A stretch of DNA of 64,000 nt from NCBI GenBank assembly GCA_036562385.1, contig DATCKG010000107.1, forward strand, positions 1 through 64,000, read 5' to 3'. Every line of letters begins with the position of its first letter. The first letter of the stretch is position 1. The notes under the pieces are model-generated. The model saw nothing but the letters and a program-made list of their open reading frames with translations, did not search any database and was not told the origin of the DNA. Of this stretch, positions 23,979 through 32,873 are shown piece after piece. This DNA is from DATCKG01 sp036562385. Its GTDB lineage: Bacteria > Bacillota > Sulfobacillia > Symbiobacteriales > Symbiobacteriaceae. The translations under genes were made by a program, and so were the position numbers.

Positions 23979-24815
23979 TTACAGCCGGGCGAGGATTTCC
24001 TTGATCAGCCTCTGGAAGCGGGGTTTGGTTCGCTCGGCGGTCTCCATCACCTGCTCGTGGGTGAGGTGAATGGGCTGGTCCGGCAGCGCCATGTCGGTAA
24101 CGCAGGCGATGCCGAGCACCCGGAGCCCCATGTGGGCTGCGGCGATCACTTCCGGGACGGTGGACATGCCCACCGCATCGGCGCCCAGTATTCGGAGCAT
24201 CCGGAGTTCGGCGCTGCTGTTGTAGCAAGGGCCTGAGATCGCTACATAGACGCCCTGGCGCAGGGGAAAGCCCAGGTCCTGAGCCACACGCATGGCCAGT
24301 TCCTGCAACTCCGGGGTGTATGCCCCCACGGTAGCCGGAAAGCGGGGACCCAGCCGCTCATCGTTGGGGCCCCGGAGCGGGTCGACTCCCATCATGTTGA
24401 TGTGGTCGGTAATCAGCATCAGGTCTCCCGGGGAAAAGTCCGGGTTGAGACCGCCGCAGGCGCAGGTAACCACCAGCGTGTCGCAGCCCAGGGCTTTCAT
24501 CACCCGGGTAGGGAAGATCACCTGCTCCATGGGGTAGCCTTCGTAATAGTGAACCCGACCCTGCATGGCCACCACGGGCTGGCCCGCGAGGCGTCCGATG
24601 ACGAGCCGGCCGGCGTGTCCGGCCACGGTACTGACCGGGAAATGTGGGATTTCGCTGTAGGGGATCCGTACCGCCTCCTCGATCTGGTCAGCCAGATCAC
24701 CGAGGCCGGAACCGAGGATCAACCCGATCCGGGGCGGAATGATTCCCCGGCTGACAATGGCCGCCTTGGCCTCGTCCATTCGCTGGGCCAGATCGCCCTG
24801 GGTCCGTTCACACAC
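23979..24815 (-). CDS. Purine nucleoside phosphorylase (trimeric PNP/MTAP family)
   Basis: This 278-residue enzyme phosphorolyses purine nucleosides to base and ribose-1-phosphate. Diagnostic parts are LILGSGLGDLAD (phosphate binding), GRVHYYEGY, GISCITD-like VLGIACVTDMA and DAVGMSTVPEVIAA. In the usual inosine/guanosine-specific enzymes a Glu (Glu201 in human PNP) and Asn243 hold the base. Here the matching residues are Asn199 (GPCYNSSAE) and Asp241 (CVTDMA). An Asp at this position occurs in methylthioadenosine phosphorylases and, in a human Asn243Asp mutant, raises adenosine activity. So the substrate may include 6-aminopurine nucleosides. The start is GTG 24815 with AGGTG upstream. Confidence 0.93.
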   Translation of the reverse strand: MCERTQGDLAQRMDEAKAAIVSRGIIPPRIGLILGSGLGDLADQIEEAVRIPYSEIPHFPVSTVAGHAGRLVIGRLAGQPVVAMQGRVHYYEGYPMEQVIFPTRVMKALGCDTLVVTCACGGLNPDFSPGDLMLITDHINMMGVDPLRGPNDERLGPRFPATVGAYTPELQELAMRVAQDLGFPLRQGVYVAISGPCYNSSAELRMLRILGADAVGMSTVPEVIAAAHMGLRVLGIACVTDMALPDQPIHLTHEQVMETAERTKPRFQRLIKEILARL

Positions 24816-25214
24816 TGTAGAACACCTCGCTCCAAAATCGTTGCTACAGATACTTTCTCTGCCGCGAAAGTGGTTTTATTGTTATCATGGTGTAAGCCTG
24901 CACCCGCACCCCCGTGGTTCCCAATTCGGTGTACCGAAACCGGTTCCTGCCAACAATGAAGTCCCTGCCCCCGGCAGGATTCTATGGCAGGAGTTGGCGA
25001 ATACGAAGCGGGTGGCTCACCGGTTCAGACCTGCTCTGGCTCCTGAAGTTTTCCCAACGGCTTTCGGCTTCATATCCCGCCTTGCAGTATCGAAAGAACA
25101 CTTGCACCCAAAGGGTCTGCTGACATTCGGAAGGTCCAGGGACTGGGCGAAGTCCGCAGACCCGATTCCTGCATAAGCAACAGTAAGTATGTGGCTGAGA
25201 AGGGGACGAAGCGG
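24816..25214. other. Intergenic region between divergent purine phosphorylase and pfkA
   Basis: About 400 bases with lower GC near 24830-24900 (TTTTATTGTTATCATGGTG), suggesting promoter DNA for one or both divergent genes. No box pair has both good sequence and spacing. I see no T-box, riboswitch or terminator hairpin. The open frames here are short and lack ribosome binding sites. Confidence 0.4.
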
Positions 25215-26174
25215 ATGAAGAAAATCGGCGTACTTACCAGCGGTGGCGACGCGCCGGGCATGAATGCAGCGATTCGTGCTGTGGTACGGCGCGGCTACAC
25301 TTTGGGCATGGAGGTGGTGGGAGTCCGGCGGGGCTTTGCAGGTCTCATCAACGGTGATTTTGTTCCCATGACGATCAGCTCCGTCGGCGATATCATCCAC
25401 CGGGGTGGTACCATCCTGCACACAGCCCGCAGCGAGCGCTTCAAGGAGCCCGAAGGGCAGCTGGAGGCATTTGAACAGGCCAAAGCCGCCGGAATCGAGG
25501 GCCTGGTAGTGATCGGCGGCGACGGGTCGTTCCGGGGGGCCCTGGCCCTGACCAAGTTGGGGCTGCCGTGCATCGGTATCCCGGGGACCATCGACAACGA
25601 CATTTATGGTACGGATCGCACCATCGGGTTTGATACAGCTGTCAACACCTGTCTGGAGGCGATCCGCAAGATCCGGGACACCGCTGCCTCCCATGATCGC
25701 TGCTTTGTATTGGAAGTGATGGGACGGAACAGCGGCTGGATTGCCCTGGCCTGCGGACTGGCCGGCGGAGCCGAATCAATCCTGATTCCGGAACGGCCAG
25801 TGGACATGGACCTGGTGATCCAGCGCCTGCAGCGGAGCTCGGACCGGGGCAAGCGGCACTCCCTGATCATCGTCGCGGAAGGCGTAGGCAGCGGTTTCAC
25901 CATCGGTGAGGAAATCAAGCGGCGGACGGGATACGATATCCGGGTCACGGTGCTGGGCCACATCCAGCGAGGTGGTGCGCCCACGGCAGAGGACGCGATG
26001 CTGGCCACCCGGATGGGCGCACGGGCTGTGGAACTGCTGGCCCAGGGCAAGTCCGGGCTCTTCGTCGGACTGGTTAACAACGAATTGGTCAGCATGCCGC
26101 TGGAGAACGTGGTGGGCAAGGAGAAAGCCGTTTCTGCTGAGTTGGTGGAACTGGCTGAGCAACTGGCGATTTAG
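25215..26174 (+). CDS. pfkA: ATP-dependent 6-phosphofructokinase
   Basis: Starting at ATG 25215 (AAGGGGACG upstream) the protein is 319 residues, exactly the usual bacterial PfkA length; a GTG 24 bases earlier has no ribosome binding site. It phosphorylates fructose-6-phosphate in glycolysis. Motifs: GVLTSGGDAPGMNAAIR (nucleotide loop), VIGGDGSFRGA, GIPGTIDNDIYGTDRTIGFDTA (catalytic Asp), VMGRNSGWIA and VLGHIQRGGAPTAEDA. The allosteric-site arginine region (KRH..) is present. It forms an operon with pyk 46 bases downstream, the common Firmicute arrangement. Confidence 0.98.
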   Translation: MKKIGVLTSGGDAPGMNAAIRAVVRRGYTLGMEVVGVRRGFAGLINGDFVPMTISSVGDIIHRGGTILHTARSERFKEPEGQLEAFEQAKAAGIEGLVVIGGDGSFRGALALTKLGLPCIGIPGTIDNDIYGTDRTIGFDTAVNTCLEAIRKIRDTAASHDRCFVLEVMGRNSGWIALACGLAGGAESILIPERPVDMDLVIQRLQRSSDRGKRHSLIIVAEGVGSGFTIGEEIKRRTGYDIRVTVLGHIQRGGAPTAEDAMLATRMGARAVELLAQGKSGLFVGLVNNELVSMPLENVVGKEKAVSAELVELAEQLAI

Positions 26175-26219
26175 GGGGTGTGCTGCGGGCCCGGCCTGGT
26201 AGGAGGGATCCACTCGCCA

Positions 26220-27968
26220 ATGGTTGTGCGAAAGACCAAGATCGTGGCCACCCTGGGGCCGGCCACGGAACACCCGGATATGGTGTTCAAGCTTCTGCAA
26301 GCCGGCGTCAATATGGTCAGGCTCAATCTCAGCCATGGCAGTCACGAGGAGCACCGGCGCCGGATTGAGGCCGTGCGGGAGGCCAGCCGGCGCCTGGGGC
26401 GGCCTGTGGCGATCATGGTTGACCTGCAAGGGCCGGAAATCCGCATCGGCACCTTCCGGGGAGGGCGGATTCTGCTGAGGGAAGGCGACCGCTTTACCCT
26501 GACTACACGCCCCTGCGAAGGCGACCAGGAGCGGGTGTGGGTACAGTACCCGGACATCGTCCGGGACGTGCCGGTGGGCGGTCGGCTGCTGCTGGACGAC
26601 GGCAATATCGTGTTGCAGGCGGTGGCCGTCACCGATACGGAGATTGAGACCCGGGTGTTGGTGGGCGGCGTCCTGTCGGATCGTAAGAAAGTGAACCTGC
26701 CGGGGACCAAGGTGTCGCTGCCAGCCCTGTCGGACAAGGACCTGGAGGACATCCGCTTCGCGGTGGAGATGAATGTCGATTACGTGGCCGGTTCGTTTAT
26801 CCGCAAAGCCCAGGATGTGCTGGACATCCGCCGGGTGATCGAAGAACTGGGCGGTCAGCAGGCCATTATTTCGAAGGTGGAGACCCAAGAGGGGTATGAT
26901 AACCTTGACGCCATCCTGGAGGTCTCCGACGGCTTGATGGTGGCCCGGGGAGACCTGGGGGTGGAGGTGCCCGCCGAGGAGGTCCCATTGATGCAGAAGG
27001 CGATGATCCGGCGGGCCAACGAAATGGGCAAGCCGGTCATCACCGCCACCCAGATGCTGGAATCGATGGTGACCAAACCCCGGCCGACTCGGGCCGAGGC
27101 CTCCGACGTGGCCAACGCGATCATGGACGGAACGGACGCCGTGATGCTCTCGGCGGAAAGCGCCACCGGCCAGTATCCGCTGGAGGCGGTGCGGACCATG
27201 GCCAGCATCGCCCTGCGTACCGAGGCGGCACTGGACTATCGGGCGATGCTGCAGCGGACCGTCCCCCGGGATACCGTTACCGAGGCGGTTTGTCACGGCA
27301 CGGTGGCCACCGCGGCGGATCTGGGGGCCGCAGCCATCGTTTCGGCCACCAAGTCGGGGTTCACAGCCCGTATGGTGGCCAAGTACCGGCCTTTCTGTCC
27401 TATCATCGCCGTGACGCCCGATGAGGCGGTGGCCCGGAAACTGACCCTGGTCTGGGGCGTGACGCCGGTGGTGAAGCCGGAGGCGGACAATACCGACGCC
27501 CTGATTGACCGGGCGGTTGAGGGCGCCCTGGAATCGGGGCTGGTGAAGAGCGGCGACCTGGTGGTCATCACCGCGGGCCTGCCGGTGGGCGTCTCTGGCG
27601 CGACCAACATGATCAAGGTGCAAATGGTGGCCGACGTGCTGGCCCGGGGAAGCGGCATCGGACGGGGCGGGGTCTCGGGGATGGCTAGGGTGGTGCGGTC
27701 CGAGGCGGACCTCGACCGGGTGCAGCGGGGGGACATCCTGGTGGCCCGGTGCACCAACGAAGCCTTCGTTCCTGCCATGGAGCGGGCCGCCGGGATCATC
27801 GCGGAAGAGGGCGGCCTCAGTTCCCATGCGGCTGTGGTCGGCCTTTCCCTGGGTAAGCCAGTGATCGTCGGCGCCGAGGGAATTCTCTCCCGCATCAGCG
27901 ACGGTATGGTCATCACCCTGGATGTGGAGCGGGGAACCGTCTACCGGGGCGAGGTCAAAGTGCGGTAG
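26220..27968 (+). CDS. pyk: Pyruvate kinase with C-terminal PEP-utiliser-like extension
   Basis: A 582-residue enzyme converting phosphoenolpyruvate and ADP to pyruvate and ATP. RKTKIVATLGPATEHP, VRLNLSHGSHEEH, VARGDLGVEVP, KPVITATQMLESM and the RAEASDVANAIMDGTDAVMLS block are all present. The last ~100 residues (RGDILVARCTNEAFVPAM, GGLSSHAAVVGLSLGKPVIV) are the PEP-utilising mobile-domain-like extra domain found in Bacillus and Geobacillus enzymes. The start ATG 26220 follows TAGGAGGG at a slightly long spacing; GTG 26226 is an alternative. It is co-transcribed with pfkA. Confidence 0.98.
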   Translation: MVVRKTKIVATLGPATEHPDMVFKLLQAGVNMVRLNLSHGSHEEHRRRIEAVREASRRLGRPVAIMVDLQGPEIRIGTFRGGRILLREGDRFTLTTRPCEGDQERVWVQYPDIVRDVPVGGRLLLDDGNIVLQAVAVTDTEIETRVLVGGVLSDRKKVNLPGTKVSLPALSDKDLEDIRFAVEMNVDYVAGSFIRKAQDVLDIRRVIEELGGQQAIISKVETQEGYDNLDAILEVSDGLMVARGDLGVEVPAEEVPLMQKAMIRRANEMGKPVITATQMLESMVTKPRPTRAEASDVANAIMDGTDAVMLSAESATGQYPLEAVRTMASIALRTEAALDYRAMLQRTVPRDTVTEAVCHGTVATAADLGAAAIVSATKSGFTARMVAKYRPFCPIIAVTPDEAVARKLTLVWGVTPVVKPEADNTDALIDRAVEGALESGLVKSGDLVVITAGLPVGVSGATNMIKVQMVADVLARGSGIGRGGVSGMARVVRSEADLDRVQRGDILVARCTNEAFVPAMERAAGIIAEEGGLSSHAAVVGLSLGKPVIVGAEGILSRISDGMVITLDVERGTVYRGEVKVR

Positions 27969-28112
27969 CCAGGGACAGGAATGTGCCGGACAGGGGAGGG
28001 GGCCGGCGGCCAAGGGAAACGGATAGGGCATCCGTACTGAAGACAGGCTTGCAGACGTCTCAAGCATAGAAACCCATCCGCAGGTCGCCTGCCGACTAGG
28101 AGGAATAGACAC

Positions 28113-29225
28113 ATGGCCATTACCCGTGAGCAGGTGCTGGAAGCCCTGCGTGACGTCATCGATCCGGAGCTTCATCGCAATATCGTTGACCTTGACATGG
28201 TCAAGGATATCCAGATAGATGGTTCCCATGTTTCGGTCACCGTCAACCTGACGGTGATGGGGTGCCCGCTGCGGGCCCGTTTTGAGCGGGATGTGGAAGC
28301 CGCAGTGCGCCGGATCCCTGGGGTGGAGAGAGTCACCGTCCACTTCAGCGCGATGACCCCGGAGGAGCGGGCTGCGGTGGCGGCCAAGCTGCGCTCCGGC
28401 ACTCCTCACCAGGCCGCAGCCAAGACCACCATGGCTCTTGCTTCCCGCACCACCGTGATCGGGGTTGCCTCGGGCAAGGGCGGCGTTGGGAAGTCCACCA
28501 CCACCGTGAATCTGGCGGCTGCCCTCAAGAAGTTGGGCTATTCGGTGGGCATCATCGATGCCGACATTTACGGCTTCTCCATTCCCCGGATGATGGGCAA
28601 CATGTCCCGGCCGGAGCAGTTGGATGAGGAGACCATCCTGCCGGTCTGGGCCCATGACATTCCGTTTATTTCCGCCGGCTCCCTGGTGAATGAGGACCAG
28701 GCCATCATCTGGCGGGGCCCGATGCTGAGCAAGCTGGTGGAACAGTTCCTGACCCACGTGCAGTGGGGCAAGCTGGACTACATGCTGATCGACCTGCCGC
28801 CGGGCACGGGAGATGTGGCCCTGTCGGTGGCGCAGATGCTGCCGGGCTCTGACCTGGTGCTGGTGACCACGCCACAGGCGGCTGCGACCCAGGTTGCCAG
28901 CCGGGTCGGGGCAATGGCCCAGCGCACCAATCAGCGGGTGATCGGCGTCATCGAGAACATGGCCTACTTCATCTGCGACAATTGCAACAAGCGACACGAG
29001 ATCTTCGGCAAGGGCGGCGCAGAGGCGCTGGCCAACCATCTCGGCTGCGAGGTGCTGGCGCGGATTCCCCTGGTGGGTGATGTGCGGCTCGGCTCCGATG
29101 TAGGCGATCCCATCGTGCTGGATAAGGAGGACCATCCGGCATCGAAGGCGTACCTGGAGGCGGCCGAGAAGATCACCCGCCTGGCCCCGCCCAAGGCCTG
29201 GAGCGAGGAACTGCGGGTGCTGTAA
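28113..29225 (+). CDS. mrp: Mrp/NBP35-family Fe-S cluster carrier ATPase (ApbC) with N-terminal DUF59 domain
   Basis: A 370-residue protein. The N-terminal 95 residues form the MIP18/DUF59 domain (VLEALRDVIDPELHRNIVDLDMV, TVMGCPLRARFE). The P-loop ATPase follows with deviant Walker A SGKGGVGKSTT (120-130), ADIYGFSIPRMMG and DYMLIDLPPGTGDVALS. A CDNC pair near residue 290 binds the bridging cluster. Mrp proteins deliver [4Fe-4S] clusters to apo-enzymes in the cytosol. It starts after AGGAGGAATAG, 144 bases after pyk, so it may be separate. It ends at a strong bidirectional terminator. Confidence 0.95.
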   Translation: MAITREQVLEALRDVIDPELHRNIVDLDMVKDIQIDGSHVSVTVNLTVMGCPLRARFERDVEAAVRRIPGVERVTVHFSAMTPEERAAVAAKLRSGTPHQAAAKTTMALASRTTVIGVASGKGGVGKSTTTVNLAAALKKLGYSVGIIDADIYGFSIPRMMGNMSRPEQLDEETILPVWAHDIPFISAGSLVNEDQAIIWRGPMLSKLVEQFLTHVQWGKLDYMLIDLPPGTGDVALSVAQMLPGSDLVLVTTPQAAATQVASRVGAMAQRTNQRVIGVIENMAYFICDNCNKRHEIFGKGGAEALANHLGCEVLARIPLVGDVRLGSDVGDPIVLDKEDHPASKAYLEAAEKITRLAPPKAWSEELRVL

Positions 29226-29238
29226 CGGAGAAAAATAC

Positions 29239-29276
29239 AGGCGGCGGTGCACTCCACAGTGCACCGCCGCCTTTAT
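29239..29276. terminator. Bidirectional terminator between mrp and the histidine kinase gene
   Basis: Fifteen-base perfect arms (29239-29253 and 29258-29272) with a CCAC loop; plus strand continues TTATTG, minus strand reads TGTATTTTTC after the stem. Both flanking genes end here. Confidence 0.9.
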
Positions 29277-29282
29277 TGCTGG

Positions 29283-31808
29283 CTACTGGGTTGTCCCCGT
29301 TTCCGAATACGGCGGGAAGGAGACAGTGAAGCGGGAGCCCTTGTCCGGCTCGCTTTCCAGGGTCACCTCGCCGCCCTGTTCCTCCACCATCATCTTCACC
29401 AGGGAGAGTCCCAGGCCGGTGCCACCGGCCTCCCGGGCGTACGGGTGGGTTCCCCGGTAGAACTTCTCGAAGATCCGTTTCTGCTCCGCCGGCGGGATGC
29501 CGATGCCCGTGTCCTCCACCGCCAGGCAGACACGGTTCTGCTTCTCGTCGTAGTAGACGGAGACCTTCACCCACCCCTTGGGCGTGTACTTGACGGCGTT
29601 GCTGACGAGGTTGGAGGTGATCTGGGTCATCCGGTCCGGATCGCCGGAGACCAGCGGGATGCCGGTCTCGGGGGCGTCGACCTCAAAGGTCAGGCCCTTC
29701 TGCTCGGCCGCCACTCGGAAGGTTTCGGCCACCTGCCGGACCACCTCGCTGAGCTGCACCGGACGATACTTCAGCGGCATCCGTCCGGACTCGATCCGCT
29801 GGATGTCCAGAATGTCGTTGATCAGGTTGGCGAGGCGGTCGGTGTTCCGTTTTACCACCGACAGGAACTCCTTCTGCTGCGGCTGCAGCGGACCGACCTG
29901 TTCGTTGAGTACCAGGCTCAGGTACCCGATGATGGAGGTGAGGGGAGTCCGGAGTTCGTGGGAGACGGCGCTGACGAACTCGGACTTCAGCCGGTCCAGC
30001 TTGGCCAGTTCGGTCACGTCCTGGAAGGTGAAGAGCCGTCCCATCACCTCGTCGCCCTTGCCCACCGGGGCGGAGGACCACTGGAGGGTGTAGCCGTTGG
30101 TCAGTTCGATGGTGCCCTCGGCGACCCCGTTGCGGGAGGCGAAGAGATCGCGGACCTGCTGCAGAAACGGACTGCCGGGCGGCAAGCGCTGTTCCATGGT
30201 AGCGAGTACCTGATCCAGTGTGGCGGATTTGGGGACATCGCCGAAGAACTCCCGGAAGGGGTCGTTGACCACCAGCAGCCGTCCCTCGGGATCGGTGAAC
30301 CAGGCACCGGGGCGCATGGTGGAGACGATGGAGAGGTAGATGTCGCGCTGCGCCGCTGCCCGATCGCGCTCTTCCTGGAGTTGAGCGTTCAGTTCCTCCA
30401 CCTGGGCGGCCTGCTCCTGCAGGGCGACCAGCGCGCGCTTGACTTCCAGGTGGTTCATGGCCGCCGCCAGAGCCATGGCCGCTTCCCGGGCGATGCCGTT
30501 CCACAGCGAGTGGGCCTCGTCGGGGATCTCGCGGCCAGGAGGAAGGGCGACCACCGCCACCGCTATGGTCCGGGCGGTGTGGACCAGCGGGATGTAAACC
30601 TCCCGTTGCACCTGGACCTCGGAGCTCCAAAGGCTGATCTGGGTCACGGTGTCGGGAATGTCGGCCACCACCAGTTCGCCCTTGCTGACGCTCCGGTCCA
30701 GGGGCCCTGTGGGTCGCACGCGGCGCCCCAACCACTCAGGAGAAGCCCAGCGCTCCGCCTGGACGATCATTTCCTCGCTGTTGTTGTCCGCCACCAGCAG
30801 GAGACCGGCCTGACCACCGAAGAGGTCCAGGTACTCATCCAGGATCAGGTAGCTGAGCTGATCCAGGTCGATGGTGCCCAGGAGGGCCTGTCCGATGCGG
30901 TTGAGCCGGCTGAGCCGCATGTCCCGCCGCTCCAGCTCAGCGGCGTGGGCCTGGAGCTCTTCTTGCTGGGCCAGAAGTTCTTCGTTCTGGGCGATGAGCT
31001 GCTCCCGCTGTTTCTGCAGCTCTTCTTCCTGGTTTGCCAAGGTCTGACTCATTGCCATGAAGGCGTCCGCCACTTCCTGCAGCTCACCGTCGGGGATCCT
31101 GTCAATCACGACACCCCGTTTGCCCGCGGCAATGGCCGCTGCGGCGCTGGAGAGCGCCCCGACGGAACGGGTAAAGCTGCTGGCGAGGACGAAGAAGCCG
31201 AGGTAAGCCAGGAAGCCGGCGATGCCCACGCCGGCCCAGGTGATGATCCTCACCAGCCGGGCTGCCTGGGCGACGGAGTTCATCTCCTGGTTCAGCCGAT
31301 CCGATTCCGTGCGAATAAACTCGTCCTTGGCCTTGCGGATTTCATCGGAATAGGCCTCGCCGGAACCCACCGCCAGCAGCGCGGCCTGCGGGCTGTTGGC
31401 CTGCCTGGCCGCAATGGCCGGCTTGGCAACTTCCTCCTGCCAGTCCCTCACCAACAGGGCTACCTGTTCGACCCGGTTGGCCTGGTCCCCATCTGTTTTG
31501 GCTCTGAGTTGATCCAGGATCAGGTCGATACGGGCCTGGGCGGAGATGTACGGTTCCAGGAAAGGTTCGGAACCGGTCAGAAGGTAGCCCCGCAAGGCAG
31601 AAGTCATTTCCGAATAGGTACCGGCAGCCTGTTCCATCAGTAGCACATTCTGCCGGGTTTTTTCTACCTGTTGTTGCAGGGCTGTTACATGGGAGTAGGT
31701 ACGGGTCAGGGCGATGCCCAGCCCCACCAGCAGAGAGGTCAGGAGCACCAGAAGCCCCAGGACTCGTACTCGGAAGCCCTCGTCCCACCTGTGTTTCCGG
31801 GTGTTCAA
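29283..31808 (-). CDS. Membrane sensor histidine kinase (CHASE3-like, HAMP, GAF, PAS, HisKA, HATPase)
   Basis: An 841-residue kinase. A membrane segment at 14-35 (LGLLVLLTSLLVGLGIAL) and one near 195-215 enclose a helical extracytoplasmic region with SALRGYLLTGSEPFLEPY, typical of CHASE3 sensors. A HAMP-like linker, a coiled coil rich in Glu/Gln (270-300), a GAF domain (310-460), a second coiled coil and a PAS domain (500-610) follow. The phosphoacceptor box is SHELRTPLTSIIGYL (His near 620), with ATP-lid motifs NLVSNAVKYTP, VEDTGIGIPP and GGTGLGLSLV. The TTG start at 31808 overlaps the stop of the regulator gene by four bases (TTGA) and has AGGAGGTG upstream. The signal is unknown. Confidence 0.93.
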   Translation of the reverse strand: MNTRKHRWDEGFRVRVLGLLVLLTSLLVGLGIALTRTYSHVTALQQQVEKTRQNVLLMEQAAGTYSEMTSALRGYLLTGSEPFLEPYISAQARIDLILDQLRAKTDGDQANRVEQVALLVRDWQEEVAKPAIAARQANSPQAALLAVGSGEAYSDEIRKAKDEFIRTESDRLNQEMNSVAQAARLVRIITWAGVGIAGFLAYLGFFVLASSFTRSVGALSSAAAAIAAGKRGVVIDRIPDGELQEVADAFMAMSQTLANQEEELQKQREQLIAQNEELLAQQEELQAHAAELERRDMRLSRLNRIGQALLGTIDLDQLSYLILDEYLDLFGGQAGLLLVADNNSEEMIVQAERWASPEWLGRRVRPTGPLDRSVSKGELVVADIPDTVTQISLWSSEVQVQREVYIPLVHTARTIAVAVVALPPGREIPDEAHSLWNGIAREAAMALAAAMNHLEVKRALVALQEQAAQVEELNAQLQEERDRAAAQRDIYLSIVSTMRPGAWFTDPEGRLLVVNDPFREFFGDVPKSATLDQVLATMEQRLPPGSPFLQQVRDLFASRNGVAEGTIELTNGYTLQWSSAPVGKGDEVMGRLFTFQDVTELAKLDRLKSEFVSAVSHELRTPLTSIIGYLSLVLNEQVGPLQPQQKEFLSVVKRNTDRLANLINDILDIQRIESGRMPLKYRPVQLSEVVRQVAETFRVAAEQKGLTFEVDAPETGIPLVSGDPDRMTQITSNLVSNAVKYTPKGWVKVSVYYDEKQNRVCLAVEDTGIGIPPAEQKRIFEKFYRGTHPYAREAGGTGLGLSLVKMMVEEQGGEVTLESEPDKGSRFTVSFPPYSETGTTQ

Positions 31809-32167
31809 GCCAGCACCTCCTGGATCGTCTTCACCAGCTGATCCAGGGGAAAGGGCTTGACCAGGTAAGCTGCGGCACCGGCCTTCAGCCCCGCTTGCAC
31901 ATCCTGGCTCTGGGCCTTGGCGGTCATCAGGATGACTGGGATGTGCCGCAACTCCGGGTCAGCCTTCAGCGCACTGACGGCCTGAAGCCCGTCCATCACG
32001 GGCATCATCCAGTCGATCAGCATGAGCGACGGCGCCTCTTTCCGGGCGAGCTGGAGGGCTTCGGCCCCATCCGAGGCCGTGATCACCTCGTAGCCGTGAA
32101 ACTGCAGCTGGAACTGGATCAGCCGGGCGATGTCGATATCGTCCTCTGCCACCAAGATGCGTGCCAA
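31805..32167 (-). CDS. Single-domain response regulator (CheY-like)
   Basis: This 120-residue receiver domain has acidic pocket Asp9/Asp10 (VAEDDID), phosphoacceptor Asp52 (LIDWMMPVMDG), Thr82 (ILMTAKAQ) and Lys104 (YLVKPFP). There is no DNA-binding output domain. The start is TTG 32167 with GGGGAGGGTGG upstream. The gene precedes and overlaps the kinase gene, so kinase and regulator are co-translated. Without an output domain, the regulator probably acts by protein contact or in a phosphorelay. It is not a chemotaxis locus by context. Confidence 0.95.
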   Translation of the reverse strand: MARILVAEDDIDIARLIQFQLQFHGYEVITASDGAEALQLARKEAPSLMLIDWMMPVMDGLQAVSALKADPELRHIPVILMTAKAQSQDVQAGLKAGAAAYLVKPFPLDQLVKTIQEVLA

Positions 32168-32696
32168 CGCTCCACCCTCCCCGGTGTTCCTAATCTATTT
32201 TGTACCCACTTCGGTTCACTGTGGGGTTATCTGTTTACACTATGATCCCCTATTCTGTTCTACCGCAAAGAGGTTCTAGTTCTCTATGGGTTCCAAGTCC
32301 GACTCCACACCGCCGAGGCAGTATGTTGGACAGGCAACAGGATATGGTCCGTTAGGACTATGAATGCCGCCGTTATCCTACTCAAGTGGGCATTCGATTG
32401 GACATTGCCGCCCAAAGTTGACGCGCAGTAGGGTGTGCACGGTTTCACACCGGAGGGAAGGTTCCATCTGGCTGTTGAGGCTGGGGTCAGCCTCAGGCTG
32501 CGGACGGAGGGCGCAAAATCTGTACGAGAGTAGGTTCGATTTCCGGAGGGAAGAGGGGCAGCCTATCGGACTGTCCTCCTTTTGTGTTTCGAATCTTCCT
32601 AACCAACAAGGTATCATCGCTGGGTAATATGACGCAACGGTAACAAGCAAGCACTGCCGTAGTTACTGTACTGTGCCTGTACTGGATGGCTGCAAA
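32168..32696. other. Gene-free, lower-GC stretch with hairpins, function unknown
   Basis: About 530 bases without a credible gene. The open frames at 32364-32627 (+) and 32378-32650 (-) lack ribosome binding sites and coding composition. GC looks lower than elsewhere. There are small inverted repeats: TGAGGCTG-gggt-CAGCCTCA at 32476-32495, GGTGTG..CACACC near 32432-32452. I recognise no riboswitch, tmRNA, 6S or SRP motif. It could hold an unrecognised RNA or decayed DNA next to the tRNA. Confidence 0.4.
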
Positions 32697-32731
32697 TAGA
32701 AAAGGCTTCCAGGGCCGAAACCCTGGAAGCC
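32697..32731 (-). terminator. Rho-independent terminator of tRNA-Leu
   Basis: On the minus strand, GGCTTCCAGGG pairs with CCCTGGAAGCC (32704-32714 with 32721-32731) and is followed by TTTTCTAT. It lies ten bases after the tRNA 3' end. Confidence 0.88.
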
Positions 32732-32741
32732 GCATCAATAC

Positions 32742-32829
32742 TGGTGCCGAAGGCGGGAGTCGAACCCGCACGGGGGGTTACCCCACTCGATTTTGAGTCG
32801 AGCGCGTCTGCCAGTTCCACCACTTCGGC
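32742..32829 (-). tRNA. tRNA-Leu (anticodon CAA)
   Basis: The 88-base minus-strand sequence folds as a class II tRNA. The acceptor stem is GCCGAAG/CTTCGGC, the D arm region is TGGTGGAACTGGCAGACG, and the anticodon arm is CTCGA-CTCAAAA-TCGAG, so the anticodon is CAA reading UUG. A long variable arm with GGGG/CCCC pairing is typical of tRNA-Leu, and the T arm is GCGGG-TTCGACT-CCCGC. CCA is encoded at the 3' end (32742-32744 on the plus strand as TGG). A strong promoter and terminator flank it; it is a single-gene unit. Confidence 0.96.
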
Positions 32830-32843
32830 TTGTGCGCCCTGTT

Positions 32844-32873
32844 ATCATAGCACAGCCTGCTGCCAAGGTTCAA
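32844..32873 (-). promoter_or_regulatory. Promoter of tRNA-Leu
   Basis: On the minus strand, TTGAAC (32873-32868), 18 bases, TATGAT (32849-32844). The -10 is close to consensus and lies 15 bases from the tRNA 5' end. Confidence 0.72.

Noticed and set aside
24816..25214. T-box or riboswitch in front of pfkA or the purine phosphorylase gene
   Set aside because: No specifier or antiterminator motif and no terminator hairpin was seen.
25776..29264. 1162-residue open frame on the minus strand opposite pfkA, pyk and mrp
   Set aside because: It is the antisense of three well-supported genes, rich in His, Arg, Gly and Gln, with no motif and no ribosome binding site. Such frames are expected in GC-rich DNA.
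29247..31643. 798-residue plus-strand frame opposite the histidine kinase
   Set aside because: Shadow of the kinase gene; His/Gln/Gly-rich, no start signal, and it begins inside a terminator.
32364..32650. Small open frames on both strands in the gene-free region
   Set aside because: No ribosome binding site, no plausible protein composition, and they overlap one another.
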